Source: an uncultured Acidimicrobiaceae bacterium
GTDB lineage: Bacteria > Actinomycetota > Acidimicrobiia > Acidimicrobiales > RAAP-2
DNA: 50,192 bases
NCBI GenBank assembly: GCA_903849265.1
Contig: CAININ010000093.1
Coordinates: 1 to 50,192 of the forward strand
Reading direction: 5' to 3'
In this document: piece by piece, positions 41,719 through 50,190 of the stretch
Layout: every line of letters begins with the position of its first letter
How positions within the stretch are numbered: position 1 is the first letter of the stretch
The notes under the pieces: model-generated
Database searches by the model: none
The model's input: the letters and a program-made list of their open reading frames with translations, nothing else
Told to the model about the DNA's origin: nothing
Translations under genes and position numbers: made by a program

Positions 41719-42927
41719 TTACGACAGACGCTCGACGATCATGGCCATGCCCTGGCCGCCGCCGACGCACATCGACTCGAGCCCGAAGGTCTTACCGGTG
41801 TCGTTGAGCCCGTTGAGCAGCGTGGTCATGATGCGGGCTCCGGTCTGGCCGAAGGGGTGGCCCAAGGCGATGGCCCCGCCGTTGATGTTGAGCTTGTCGT
41901 AGCTGATGCCGAGCTCCTTGGCCGAGGGGACGACCTGGGCGGCAAAGGCCTCGTTGATCTCCACGAGGTCGATGTCGTTGATGGTCATGTTGGCCCGGGC
42001 CAGCACCTGACGGATGGCCTCGACGGGGCCGAGGCCCATGATCTCGGGGTTGAGGCCGGTGACGCTGGAGGCGACGATGCGGGCCAGGGGGGTGATGCCG
42101 AGCTCCTTGGCCTTGGTGTCGGACATGACCACCACAGCGGCGGCGCCGTCGTTGAGCGGGCAGGCATTGCCGGCCGTGACCGACCCGCCCTCACGGAACA
42201 CCGGGTTGAGGCTGGCCAGCTTCTCCAGGGTGGTGCCGGCCCGGGGGCCGTCGTCCTTGGAGATGACGGTGCCGTCGGCCAGCGTGACCGGGATCATCTC
42301 CCGGTCGAAGAAGCCGCGCTCTTGGGCGGCGACTGCCCGAAGCTGCGACTGCAGCGCGAACTCGTCCTGCTCCTCGCGGGTGACTCCGGTCTGGTCGACG
42401 ACGTTCTCCGCTGTCTGTCCCATGGAGATGTAGACGTCTGGGAAGGCGCCGTCGAGCGGCGTCCAGCTACCGGACGATGCCGGAGTGCGCTCGGCGGTGC
42501 GGGCCTCGGCAGTGGCGAAGGCGGTGTTGTGAGGTCCGACGTCGGAGGCACCGTGCATGTAGCGGCTGACTGTCTCGACGCCGCCGGCCACGAAGATGTC
42601 GCCTTCGCCAGCCTTGATGGCGTGAGCGGCCATGCGGATGGTCTGGAGCGAGGACGAGCAGTAGCGGTTGACTGTCACGCCCGGGACCTCGGCGAGCCCG
42701 CCGAGGACGGCGGCCACGCGGGCCAGGTTGTAGCCGGCCTCGCCTGCAGGCTGTCCGCAGCCCCACAGGACGTCTTCGACAGTCTGCGGGTCGAGCTGGG
42801 GGACCTTGGCCAGGACCTCGCGGATGACGAGGGCGGACAGGTCGTCGGGACGACACTCGACGAGCGAGCCCTTGTTGGCCCGACCGATGGGGGTCCGGCC
42901 GGTGGCGACGATTACTGCTTCGGGCAT
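41719..42927 (-). CDS. Acetyl-CoA acyltransferase (thiolase)
   Basis: Cleaves 3-ketoacyl-CoA; 402 aa. The nucleophile Cys is in VNRYCSSSLQTIR (about 87-99); GGVETVSRY (about 118-126), NEAFAAQ (His/Asn region, about 330), GHPFGQTGAR (about 361-370) and the second catalytic Cys in CVGGGQGMA (about 390) are all present. From memory it is nearer to general FadA thiolases than to FadA5 or FadA6. GAGGAG about 7 bases before the ATG. Divergent from the FadE pair, suggesting shared control. Confidence 0.93.
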   Translation of the reverse strand: MPEAVIVATGRTPIGRANKGSLVECRPDDLSALVIREVLAKVPQLDPQTVEDVLWGCGQPAGEAGYNLARVAAVLGGLAEVPGVTVNRYCSSSLQTIRMAAHAIKAGEGDIFVAGGVETVSRYMHGASDVGPHNTAFATAEARTAERTPASSGSWTPLDGAFPDVYISMGQTAENVVDQTGVTREEQDEFALQSQLRAVAAQERGFFDREMIPVTLADGTVISKDDGPRAGTTLEKLASLNPVFREGGSVTAGNACPLNDGAAAVVVMSDTKAKELGITPLARIVASSVTGLNPEIMGLGPVEAIRQVLARANMTINDIDLVEINEAFAAQVVPSAKELGISYDKLNINGGAIALGHPFGQTGARIMTTLLNGLNDTGKTFGLESMCVGGGQGMAMIVERLS

Positions 42928-43207
42928 GTAGTGCTCCTCGGAGACGGGCGGACGGGGCCGCGGCGTTGCGTGCGTGAGACGGACGTCACCTCGGATCGTC
43001 GATTCCGGGCCCATGCTGCGGCGCCGGACAGACCCACGGGGCGTCCCTTGAAACTTACCGGATAGTAACCATAGCGGGGCTTGGATCCAGAGGCCGCGTG
43101 TCCGCAGGTCACCAGTTCGTTGTGGCGCCTCTGGCCAAGCGAATGTAACGTGTTCTAGTCGTGATGGACCGCCCCAGAGGCGGCAGCACCTGACCAGGAG
43201 GGACCCC
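42928..43207. promoter_or_regulatory. Divergent control region, thiolase / FadE pair
   Basis: 280 bases. TTACCGGATAGTAA (43055-43068) is an inverted TTAC/GTAA pair that on the minus strand contains a -10-like TACTAT, so it could be the thiolase promoter and operator. The KstR-like site (43144-43157) lies on the FadE side. Confidence 0.5.
43144..43157. promoter_or_regulatory. KstR-like operator
   Basis: TGTAACGTGTTCTA fits the published KstR consensus TnnAACnnGTTnnA at all eight fixed bases. It lies 50 bases before the ATG of the first FadE gene and overlaps a TAACGT hexamer. KstR is the TetR-type repressor of sterol degradation in mycobacteria and rhodococci; no kstR gene is in the window. 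Confidence 0.6.
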
Positions 43208-44383
43208 ATGGAGATCGGCTACACCGAGGAGCACGAAGCGCTCCGCAACGAGTTGCGTGCCTACTACGAGCAGCTCCTCACCCCCGAGGTGGTCGAGCAG
43301 CTCCACCAGGGCCACGGCATCGGCCCCGACATGCGTCGGGTGGTCAAGCAGATGGCCACGGACGGCTGGCTCGGGATCGGCTGGCCCGAGGAGTGGGGCG
43401 GCCAGGGCAAGAGCGCCATCGAGCAGTTCATCTTCTTCGACGAGTCCATGCGGGCCGGTGCACCGGTGCCCATGCTCACCATCAACACCGTCGGACCGAC
43501 GATCATGCAGTACGGCACCCAGGAGATGAAGGAGTTCTTCCTTCCGAAGATCCTGGCCGGCGACATCCACTTCTGCATCGGCTACACCGAGCCGGAGTCG
43601 GGCACCGACCTCGCCTCGATTCAGACCCGGGCGGTCCGCGACGGCGACGAGTACGTGATCAACGGTCAGAAGATCTACACCTCGCTGGCCGGCGACGCCG
43701 ACTACATCTGGCTGGCCACCCGGACCGATCCCGACGTCTCCAAGCACAAGGGCATCTCGATGTTCATCGTGCCCATGGACACCCCGGGCATCAAGGTCGT
43801 CCCCATGCACCTGTTGGGCGATCACAACATCAACTACACGTTCTACGAGGACGTTCGGGTCCCGGCCGCCAACCTGGTCGGGGGAGAGAACCAAGGGTGG
43901 TCGCTGATCACCAACCAGCTCAACCACGAGCGGGTGACGCTGTGCTCGTCGGGGCTCATCGAGCGGGCCATGACCGACACTCGGGCCTGGGCCCAGGCCA
44001 CCAAGCTGGCCGACGGCCGTCGGGTGATCGACCAGGAGTGGGTGCAGGTCCACCTGGCCCGCATCTACGCCCGCCTCGAGTTCCTGAAGCTCATCAACTG
44101 GAAGGTGGCGTGGACCGCTACCGAGGGCCATCTCGACGTGGCGGACGCATCCACCATCAAGGTGTTCGGCACCGAGTTCTACCTCGAGGCCTTCAAGCTC
44201 ATGATGGAGATCGTCGGCCAAGCCGGCTACCTGGCCAAGGGATCACCCGAGGCCGTGCTGGCCGGGCGGCTCGAGATGTACGCACGCAGCTTGGTCATCC
44301 TGACCTTCGGCGGCGGGACCAACGAGATCCAGCGGGACCTGATCGCCATCTTCGGCCTGGGCATGCCCCGGTCGTTGCGCTGA
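43208..44383 (+). CDS. Acyl-CoA dehydrogenase, FadE26-like subunit
   Basis: 391 aa. GAPVPMLTINTVGPTIMQYG (about 78-97), CIGYTEPESGTDLASIQTR (about 122-140), GQKIYTSLAGDADYIWLATR and the C-terminal FGGGTNEIQRDLIAIFGLG (about 365-383). From memory it is close to mycobacterial FadE26/ChsE4, one half of a heterotetrameric steroid side-chain dehydrogenase. The next gene is a smaller, divergent FadE, the expected partner. RBS AGGAGG 7 bases upstream; KstR-like site in the leader. Confidence 0.9.
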   Translation: MEIGYTEEHEALRNELRAYYEQLLTPEVVEQLHQGHGIGPDMRRVVKQMATDGWLGIGWPEEWGGQGKSAIEQFIFFDESMRAGAPVPMLTINTVGPTIMQYGTQEMKEFFLPKILAGDIHFCIGYTEPESGTDLASIQTRAVRDGDEYVINGQKIYTSLAGDADYIWLATRTDPDVSKHKGISMFIVPMDTPGIKVVPMHLLGDHNINYTFYEDVRVPAANLVGGENQGWSLITNQLNHERVTLCSSGLIERAMTDTRAWAQATKLADGRRVIDQEWVQVHLARIYARLEFLKLINWKVAWTATEGHLDVADASTIKVFGTEFYLEAFKLMMEIVGQAGYLAKGSPEAVLAGRLEMYARSLVILTFGGGTNEIQRDLIAIFGLGMPRSLR

Positions 44384-44432
44384 CCGGCCCCAGACCACTT
44401 CTGCACCGAACAAAGACGAAAGAGGACACACC

Positions 44433-45560
44433 ATGGACTTCTCACTGAGCGAGGAGCAGGAGGCCGTCCGCGAGTTGGCCGACCGCATCTTCACCGACCT
44501 GTCGACCCAGGAGCGCCTCCGCGAGATGGAGATCGCTGAAGGCAACGACCGCTTCGACGCCAAGCTGTGGTCGGAGCTGGGATCTGCCGGCTTGCTCGGG
44601 ATCTCCCTACCTGAAGACGTGGGGGGTGCCGGACTCGGCTTCCTCGAAACAGGGCTCCTGGCCGAGGCCGCCGGCCGGACTGCGGCATACGTGCCCGTGG
44701 TGGAGACGTTGGCCGCAGCCGCACCGGCCATCGCCCGGTTCGGCACCGATGCCCAGAAGCAGCAGTGGCTGCCGGGTGTCGTGGCCGGCGACACGATCCT
44801 GACCACTGCGCTCGTGGAGCTCGGCGGCACGCCGTCCGCCCCGGCCGCGGTGGCCGAGCGCAGCGGCGACGGGTGGACGCTGACCGGAGTCAAGGCGTGT
44901 GTGCCATCGGGCACCTTTGCCGACGCCGTGCTGGTGACCGCCCGCATCGAACCCGACGGCGTTGCCGTGTTCCTGGTGCCGACCGCAAGTGCTGGCCTCA
45001 GCATCGAGGAGCAGCAGGCCAACAACGGCCAGTCCGAGGGACTGGTCACGCTGGCTGGCGTCGTGCTCGGTGCCGACGCGCTGCTCGGCTCGGTCGAGGA
45101 CGGACCGTCCATCGTCGAGTTCCTGGTCGCCCGCAGCACCACCGCGCTGGCTCTGATGCAGGCGGGGGCTGCCGCTGCCTCACTAGCACTGGTCGCCGCA
45201 TACACGAAGACCCGGGAGCAGTTCGGCAAGCCGATCGCCACGTTCCAGGCCGTAGGTCAACGGGCGGCCGATGCCTACGTCGACGCCGAGGCCATCCGGC
45301 TGACCGCATGGCAGGCTGCCTGGCGGATCGACGAGGGGCTGCCGGCTGACAAGGAAGTCGCCGTGGCCAAGTTCTGGGCCGCCGACGGTGGCCAGCGAGT
45401 CGTCCACGCCGCGGTCCACCTCCACGGGGGCGTCGGTGTCGACCGGGAGTACCCGCTGCACCGGTTCTTCCTCAACACCAAGCACATCGAGCTGACCCTC
45501 GGTGGCGCCACCGACCAGCTGCTTCGCCTGGGGGCCACCCTGGCCGCCGAGCCGGCCTGA
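44433..45560 (+). CDS. Acyl-CoA dehydrogenase, FadE27-like partner
   Basis: 375 aa. The N-terminal LSEEQEAVRELADRIF, the middle GVKACVPSGTFADAVLV, YTKTREQFGKPIATFQAV (about 247-264) and LHGGVGVDREYPLHRFF (about 330-346) mark an acyl-CoA dehydrogenase with a divergent active site, as in the partner subunit of ChsE-type alpha2beta2 enzymes. The usual catalytic Glu region is not obvious. It follows the FadE26-like gene by 49 bases with GAAAGAGGA as RBS. Confidence 0.88.
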   Translation: MDFSLSEEQEAVRELADRIFTDLSTQERLREMEIAEGNDRFDAKLWSELGSAGLLGISLPEDVGGAGLGFLETGLLAEAAGRTAAYVPVVETLAAAAPAIARFGTDAQKQQWLPGVVAGDTILTTALVELGGTPSAPAAVAERSGDGWTLTGVKACVPSGTFADAVLVTARIEPDGVAVFLVPTASAGLSIEEQQANNGQSEGLVTLAGVVLGADALLGSVEDGPSIVEFLVARSTTALALMQAGAAAASLALVAAYTKTREQFGKPIATFQAVGQRAADAYVDAEAIRLTAWQAAWRIDEGLPADKEVAVAKFWAADGGQRVVHAAVHLHGGVGVDREYPLHRFFLNTKHIELTLGGATDQLLRLGATLAAEPA

Positions 45561-45580
45561 GCCAGCGGAGCCACCTGCGG

Positions 45581-46036
45581 ATGTCGGCATCGAAGGCGGG
45601 CATCTCTGTCTCCCATATCGGCATCTGCGTCTCTGATCTCGACGCGTCCCTGCGGTTCTACTGCGAGGGGCTGGGGTTCGTGGAGGGGGCTTCGCACGAT
45701 GTGGGGCAGGAGTTCGCTGCCCTCATGGAGGTCGACGCGGTGCGGTTGCGGTCGCGGATGATCGCCCGGGACGGCGTGACGATCGAGCTGCTCGGGTTCG
45801 ATGCTCCCGGGGTCACCGGCGATGGTTCGAGGCGCCCCATGAACATGCTCGGACTGACCCATCTGTCGCTTCGCGTAGGTGATGTGGAGGGCACAGCCGC
45901 CACCATCGAGGCGCTGGGCGGCACGGTCGTGCGAGAGACCCGGACCACGTTCGCCTTCGGCGACTCAACGCTCGACTTCGTCTACTGCACCGACCCGGAC
46001 GGCGTGCGCATCGAACTCATGGACCTCGGTAGCTAG
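45581..46036 (+). CDS. VOC (glyoxalase/bleomycin-resistance) family protein
   Basis: 151 aa with two beta-alpha-beta-beta-beta modules: SHIGICVSDLDASLRFYCEG (about 11-30) and LTHLSLRVGDVEGTAATIEA (about 93-112). Metal-ligand candidates are His12 and Glu67 (TIELLG), His95 and Glu147 (RIELMD). Close to methylmalonyl-CoA epimerase-like and dioxygenase-like VOC proteins; no substrate assigned. Twenty bases after the FadE27-like stop, so possibly co-transcribed. RBS weak. Confidence 0.83.
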   Translation: MSASKAGISVSHIGICVSDLDASLRFYCEGLGFVEGASHDVGQEFAALMEVDAVRLRSRMIARDGVTIELLGFDAPGVTGDGSRRPMNMLGLTHLSLRVGDVEGTAATIEALGGTVVRETRTTFAFGDSTLDFVYCTDPDGVRIELMDLGS

Positions 46037-46082
46037 GACGCCGGCGAAGACGGGGGAGCGCGTCGCCGTGTCTGGCCTCCGC

Positions 46083-46097
46083 TACCGTGAGGAGGTG
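46083..46097 (+). promoter_or_regulatory. Leaderless-type promoter of the rhodanese gene
   Basis: TACCGT at 46083-46088, 6 bases (GAGGAG), then GTG at 46095. The GAGGAG abuts the start, so it is unlikely to act as an RBS. Confidence 0.45.
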
Positions 46098-46445
46098 CCC
46101 TCTGAACCCGTCACCGTGATCGACATCGACCCGGCGGAGGCCGATCGGCTGGTGTCCGCCGGCGCCCTCTTGCTCGACGTGCGCGAGGACGACGAATGGG
46201 CCGCCGGCCGTGCGCCGGCTGCCGTGCACCTGCCCATGGGCCAGGTCGTCGACCGTATTGGTGAGCTCCCGGCCGACCGGACCATCGTCTGCATCTGCCG
46301 GGCGGGCGGACGGTCGGGCTCCGTGGCGCTGCATCTCGGTGGCACCGGCTATGACGTCCGCAATCTTGCCGGAGGGATGCAGGCCTGGGCTGCTGCGGAC
46401 CTACCGGTGGTCGACGGGTCCGGCGCCCCGGGCCAGGTCGTCTGA
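46095..46445 (+). CDS. Rhodanese-like sulfurtransferase
   Basis: 116 aa, single rhodanese domain. LLLDVREDDEWAAGRAPAAVH (residues about 25-45, in two parts) and the active-site loop CRAGGRS with Cys68, then GYDVRNLAGGMQAWAAADLP. It can carry a persulfide and transfer sulfur. The loop CRAGGRS is the six-residue type for low-molecular-weight sulfur acceptors. GTG start chosen by spacing from a TACCGT hexamer. Confidence 0.9.
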   Translation: MPSEPVTVIDIDPAEADRLVSAGALLLDVREDDEWAAGRAPAAVHLPMGQVVDRIGELPADRTIVCICRAGGRSGSVALHLGGTGYDVRNLAGGMQAWAAADLPVVDGSGAPGQVV

Positions 46446-46464
46446 TCGCTAGGGCCCGAACCCG

Positions 46465-46767
46465 GTGACGGTCTACCTCGATGACTGGCGTCAGCCGGCC
46501 CACCTGGGGCCGGTCGATGATCACTGGTCGCACCTGGTGGCCGACACCGACGCTGAGCTCCATGCCTTTGCCGCCCGCCTCGGGATGCGCCGGGCCTGGT
46601 TCCAAGACAAGCCGGGGCGGCCCCACCATTCCCACTACGACCTACCCGAACGGGCGCGGGCCGACGCCGTGGCCTTGGGTGCGGTCGAAGTGACGTGGCG
46701 GCAGATGGGCCGCATGCTGCGCGAGCGGCGAACGTCAGCAGCGGCAACAGGCGTCGTGGTGGCGTGA
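46465..46767 (+). CDS. DUF4031 family protein
   Basis: 100 aa. The motif VYLDDWRQPA (about 3-12), SHLVADTDAELHAFAARLGMRR (about 22-43, in parts), and HYDLPERARADAVALGAVEV (about 57-76) match DUF4031. Function unknown. GTG at 46465; the stop overlaps the next start (GTGA), and it follows the rhodanese gene by 19 bases. Confidence 0.88.
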   Translation: MTVYLDDWRQPAHLGPVDDHWSHLVADTDAELHAFAARLGMRRAWFQDKPGRPHHSHYDLPERARADAVALGAVEVTWRQMGRMLRERRTSAAATGVVVA

Positions 46768-48230
46768 GCGGCTCCCTGGACCCCCGCACCCCTGTCCTGG
46801 TGGGCGTGGGCACGGCGTCGGCCGATGCCGAGGCGTGCGTGCTAATGGCCGAAGCCACCGTTGCCGCGCTGGCCGATGCCGGTGGTCGTGGGCTGGCCGG
46901 GGCCATCGACCGGGTGGCCGTGCCCCAGGGCAGCTGGGCCTACCCCGACCCGGCCCGGCTGGTGGCCGACGCCGTGGGGGCCATGCAGGCGACCACTCAC
47001 CTGGTCGAGCTCGGTATCCCTCAGCAGAGCCTGATCAACGACGCCCTGGCTGCCATTCTGTCGGGCAGTTCCGACGTGGCAGTCGTGGTCGGTGGCGAGG
47101 CCAAGCGGTGGGTGCGTGGCCGAGAGAAGGCGGGGCTCCCTCCCATCGAGACCGCGCAGCCTGGTGCGGTCCCTGATGTCGTCCGCCGACGCCCCGGCCC
47201 GCTGCTCGAGCCCGTCGAAGTGGCCCACCAGCTGTGGGACCCGGTGCAGCAGTACGCCATGATCGACAACGCCCTGCGGGCCGCTGAAGGACGGACCATC
47301 GCCGACCAGCGCGAGGAGATCGCTGACCTGTGGTCCCGGTTCGCGGCCGTGGCCTCCCTCAACCCCGCCGCCGCCTTCGGCCGGATGATCGAGCCAGCGT
47401 GGATCGCCACGCCGTCGTCGGACAACCGGCCGTTGGCGTTCCCGTACAACAAGTGGCACTCGACGCAGTGGACGGTCAACCAGGCCGCCGCCTTGGTGCT
47501 GTGCTCGGTGGAGGCCGCCGAGCGCTTCGGTGTACCGAGCGACCGGTGGGTGTTCCCCCGGGTGGGGTTGGAGTCGAGCCACGCCGTGTCGCTGCTTTGC
47601 CGCGAACGGATCGGTGAGTGGCCGGCCATGGAAGTGATGGGGGAGACCGCAGCTGCCTGGCTGGGTCGACCGGTCGCCGAGGTCGAGGTGGCCGAGGTGT
47701 ACAGCTGCTTTCCGGCTGCGGTGCGGGTCCAGCAGCGAGCGCTCGGCCTCGACCTCAATGGAACGCCGACGATCAGCGGGGGCATGGCCTTCGCCGGAGG
47801 CCCGTTCAACAACTACGTCCTGCAGTCCGTGGCCGGGGTCGCGCCGGTCCTGCGGGGCGCACCCGACTCGTTGGCCATGGTGACCACGGTGAGCGGCTTG
47901 TTGACCAAGCCAGGCCTGGGGATCTGGTCGAGCCAGCCCGATGGCCGCCCGCCGCTCTTGGCCGACTTGGCCTACGAGGCCGAGTCGGTGACCGGCGTGG
48001 TGGATGCCGTCGCCTCGCTCGATGGGTACGACGGGCTCGGGACAGTGGCCACCTACACGGTCACCTATGAAGGGATGGACCCGGCCCGGGTCGTGGCGGT
48101 GTGCGACACCGACGATGGACGGCGATGCGTGTCCTTCAGCGATAATGCGACGCTGGCTGCCTCAGTGTGCACCGAGGAGTTCATCGGTGCCCGGGTCCGG
48201 ATCGGTTCCGGAACGTTCATTCCTGACTAG
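46764..48230 (+). CDS. Thiolase-like protein with no evident nucleophile
   Basis: 488 aa, resembling acetyl-CoA acetyltransferase/SCP2-thiolase relatives such as the mycobacterial thiolase-like proteins. The place of the N-terminal catalytic Cys reads PQQSLINDALAAILSG with no Cys, while SGSSDVAVVVGGEAK is retained. The later EVAEVYSCFPAAVRVQ (about 309-324) and GGMAFAGGPFNNYVLQ (about 336-351) hold the family structure. The C-terminal 80 residues (YTVTYEGMDPARVVAV) look like an added OB-type domain. GTG start coupled to DUF4031. Confidence 0.83.
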   Translation: MSGSLDPRTPVLVGVGTASADAEACVLMAEATVAALADAGGRGLAGAIDRVAVPQGSWAYPDPARLVADAVGAMQATTHLVELGIPQQSLINDALAAILSGSSDVAVVVGGEAKRWVRGREKAGLPPIETAQPGAVPDVVRRRPGPLLEPVEVAHQLWDPVQQYAMIDNALRAAEGRTIADQREEIADLWSRFAAVASLNPAAAFGRMIEPAWIATPSSDNRPLAFPYNKWHSTQWTVNQAAALVLCSVEAAERFGVPSDRWVFPRVGLESSHAVSLLCRERIGEWPAMEVMGETAAAWLGRPVAEVEVAEVYSCFPAAVRVQQRALGLDLNGTPTISGGMAFAGGPFNNYVLQSVAGVAPVLRGAPDSLAMVTTVSGLLTKPGLGIWSSQPDGRPPLLADLAYEAESVTGVVDAVASLDGYDGLGTVATYTVTYEGMDPARVVAVCDTDDGRRCVSFSDNATLAASVCTEEFIGARVRIGSGTFIPD

Positions 48231-48265
48231 GTTCGCCAGCAAGGTGAGGGAAGCTCCGTCGGCTC

Positions 48266-48281
48266 TACAGTGGGCGCCATG
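48266..48281 (+). promoter_or_regulatory. Leaderless-type promoter of the LLM gene
   Basis: TACAGT at 48266-48271, 7 bases, then ATG at 48279. Confidence 0.5.
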
Positions 48282-49178
48282 AACGCCGCCGACGCCCTCC
48301 GCTCCAACCGCACCGGCCTGTGGACCGGAGCCCTCGAGGCCCTTGCGGGCCCCCAGGCCCAAGAGGCCGCAGCCGAAATCGACGAGCTCGGCTATGGGTC
48401 CCTCTGGTACGGCGAGGCATACGGACGCGAGGCGTTCTCGACGGCCCAATCGCTGCTGGCTGCCACGCGGCGCCTGGTGGTCGGCACCGGGATCGCCAAC
48501 ATCTACGGCCGAGGGGCCATGACGACCAACGGTGCGATCCGTCTCCTCGAGTCGCTCACCCCGGGGCGGTTCGTGGCCGGGCTGGGAGTCAGTCACAAGC
48601 CGCTGGTCGAGCGGGACCGCAAGGAGACCTACCTGCCTCCGGTCCAGGCCATGAGCGACTACCTCGATGCGCTCGACGCGGCGCCCTACTTCGGAGCGGA
48701 CAGCGTCCGGCCTCCGATCGTGCTGGCAGCATTGGGTCCGAAGATGCTCGGACTTGCCCGGGACCGGACCGCCGGCGCCCACCCGTACCTGGTGACGCCA
48801 GTCCACACCGCGTCGGCCCGGGCGACCCTCGGGCCCGAGCCGCTCTTGGTGGTCGAGCAGGCGGTCGTGCTCGACCAGGACCGCGACGAAAGCCTGCGGC
48901 GGGCGCACGACCATCTGACCATCTACACCGGGCTGCCCAACTATCGGAACAACTGGCTGCGTCAGGGCTTCACGGAAGACGACTTCATCAAGGGCGGTTC
49001 CGATCGGCTGGCCGACGCCTTGGTGGTGCAGGGCGACGAGGCCGTGATTGCAGCCCGGGTGCGCGAGCACCTCGATGCCGGTGCCGACCACGTGCTTCTG
49101 CAGGTGCTCGGGACTGACCTCGGTAAGGTGCCGATGGACGAGTGGCGACGGTTGGCGCCGGCGGTCGCCGAGGTGTGA
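48279..49178 (+). CDS. LLM-class F420-type oxidoreductase
   Basis: Luciferase-like flavin/F420-dependent oxidoreductase; 299 aa. ELGYGSLWYGEAYGREAF (about 33-50), RLVVGTGIANIYGRG (about 66-80), FVAGLGVSHKPLV (about 99-111) and AGAHPYLVTPVHT (about 166-178) belong to the actinobacterial F420-dependent group (TIGR03620-like by memory). Cofactor (F420 or FMN) is inferred. ATG at 48279 with a -10 hexamer 7 bases upstream; an in-frame GTG exists 9 bases earlier. Confidence 0.88.
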   Translation: MNAADALRSNRTGLWTGALEALAGPQAQEAAAEIDELGYGSLWYGEAYGREAFSTAQSLLAATRRLVVGTGIANIYGRGAMTTNGAIRLLESLTPGRFVAGLGVSHKPLVERDRKETYLPPVQAMSDYLDALDAAPYFGADSVRPPIVLAALGPKMLGLARDRTAGAHPYLVTPVHTASARATLGPEPLLVVEQAVVLDQDRDESLRRAHDHLTIYTGLPNYRNNWLRQGFTEDDFIKGGSDRLADALVVQGDEAVIAARVREHLDAGADHVLLQVLGTDLGKVPMDEWRRLAPAVAEV

Positions 49179-49317
49179 CCCAGAGGTGATCCACGGGTGG
49201 CCTGGGACGTCGCTTGCCCGATCGGGGTGCCCTGTTCCGCAGGGGCTGTCCGGTCGGTCGTGTCCGTTGGGCGAGAGTGCTCTCATCTGCACCGCGGGCT
49301 ACCCTCAGGGCATCGAG
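49179..49317. other. Gap between LLM and methyltransferase genes
   Basis: 139 bases. A small hairpin CCCTG-ttccg-CAGGG lies near 49230-49245. TACCCT at 49300-49305 precedes the methyltransferase ATG by 12 bases, giving a leader of about 5 bases. Confidence 0.4.
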
Positions 49318-50190
49318 ATGGATGCCCCCGTGCCGCAGCCTGACCGCCCTGCCCGCGCCGATGAGATCCGGGACGGACAGCGCGTGACGTGGGCCGGACT
49401 GTCTACGAGCTGGGAGAAGTGGGACTCGGTCATCGTGGAACAGTTGGCCCCGGTCTGCGCTGCCATGGTCGAGCACCTCGACCTAGCGGAAGGTCAGCAG
49501 CATCTCGACATTGCTTCGGGCACGGGTGAGCCGGGGTTGAGCATTGCGCGACTGGCGCCGCAGGGACGTGTCGTCCTCACGGACCTCGTACCGGAGATGC
49601 TGGGCATCGCCACACGACGAGCCAGGGCACAAGGGGTCACCAACGTTGAGACGACGGTGTGCAGCGCCGACGAACTGCCGTTCGATGACGCCGTATTCGA
49701 CAGCGTGTCGGTGCGTTTCGGGTACATGTTCTTTCCCGACATGGCCAAGGCGACGGCCGAGTTCGTGCGCGTTCTCCGGCCAGGCGGACGGCTCTGTTCC
49801 TCGGTGTGGGTCAAGCCCGGTCAAAACCCATGGACGGCGATCGCCATGCAGGCCATTGCCACCGAGGCAGTGGTGGTGCCACCGGACCCGGACGGGCCGA
49901 ACATGTTTCGTTGCGCGGCCCCGGGATCCGTTGCTGCGTTGTATCAAGAAGCGGGTCTACATGACGTTGCCGAGTGGGACGTCGACGTCGAACTCGTGAC
50001 GCGATCGGCCGAGCAGTACTGGGAGATGATCAGCGAGCATGTGTCGCTCGCAGTTGCGGCCCTGCAGCAGGTGGACGAATCAGCACGAGCGCGCATTCGA
50101 GCACGGGCGATTGCGGAGGTCAGCGCGTTCGAGCGTGACGGGACTATCAGGGTTCCGGGTGTTGCACGCTGCATCGGGGGAACGAAGTAG
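49318..50190 (+). CDS. Class I SAM-dependent methyltransferase
   Basis: 290 aa, complete to its TAG at the window end. SAM motif I LDIASGTGEPG (about 63-73), motif II region VVLTDLVPEML (about 86-96, acidic Asp binding the ribose), SADELPFDDAVFDSVSVRFG (about 118-137) and LRPGGRL (about 155). Resembles UbiE/COQ5-type small-molecule methyltransferases; substrate unknown. ATG at 49318 was chosen because the SAM domain and -10-like TACCCT agree with it. Confidence 0.88.
   Translation: MDAPVPQPDRPARADEIRDGQRVTWAGLSTSWEKWDSVIVEQLAPVCAAMVEHLDLAEGQQHLDIASGTGEPGLSIARLAPQGRVVLTDLVPEMLGIATRRARAQGVTNVETTVCSADELPFDDAVFDSVSVRFGYMFFPDMAKATAEFVRVLRPGGRLCSSVWVKPGQNPWTAIAMQAIATEAVVVPPDPDGPNMFRCAAPGSVAALYQEAGLHDVAEWDVDVELVTRSAEQYWEMISEHVSLAVAALQQVDESARARIRARAIAEVSAFERDGTIRVPGVARCIGGTK

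Noticed and set aside
42928-43207. Additional coding sequence in the thiolase-FadE gap
   Set aside because: Open frames there are only extensions of the thiolase frame without homology; the gap holds promoter-like elements instead.
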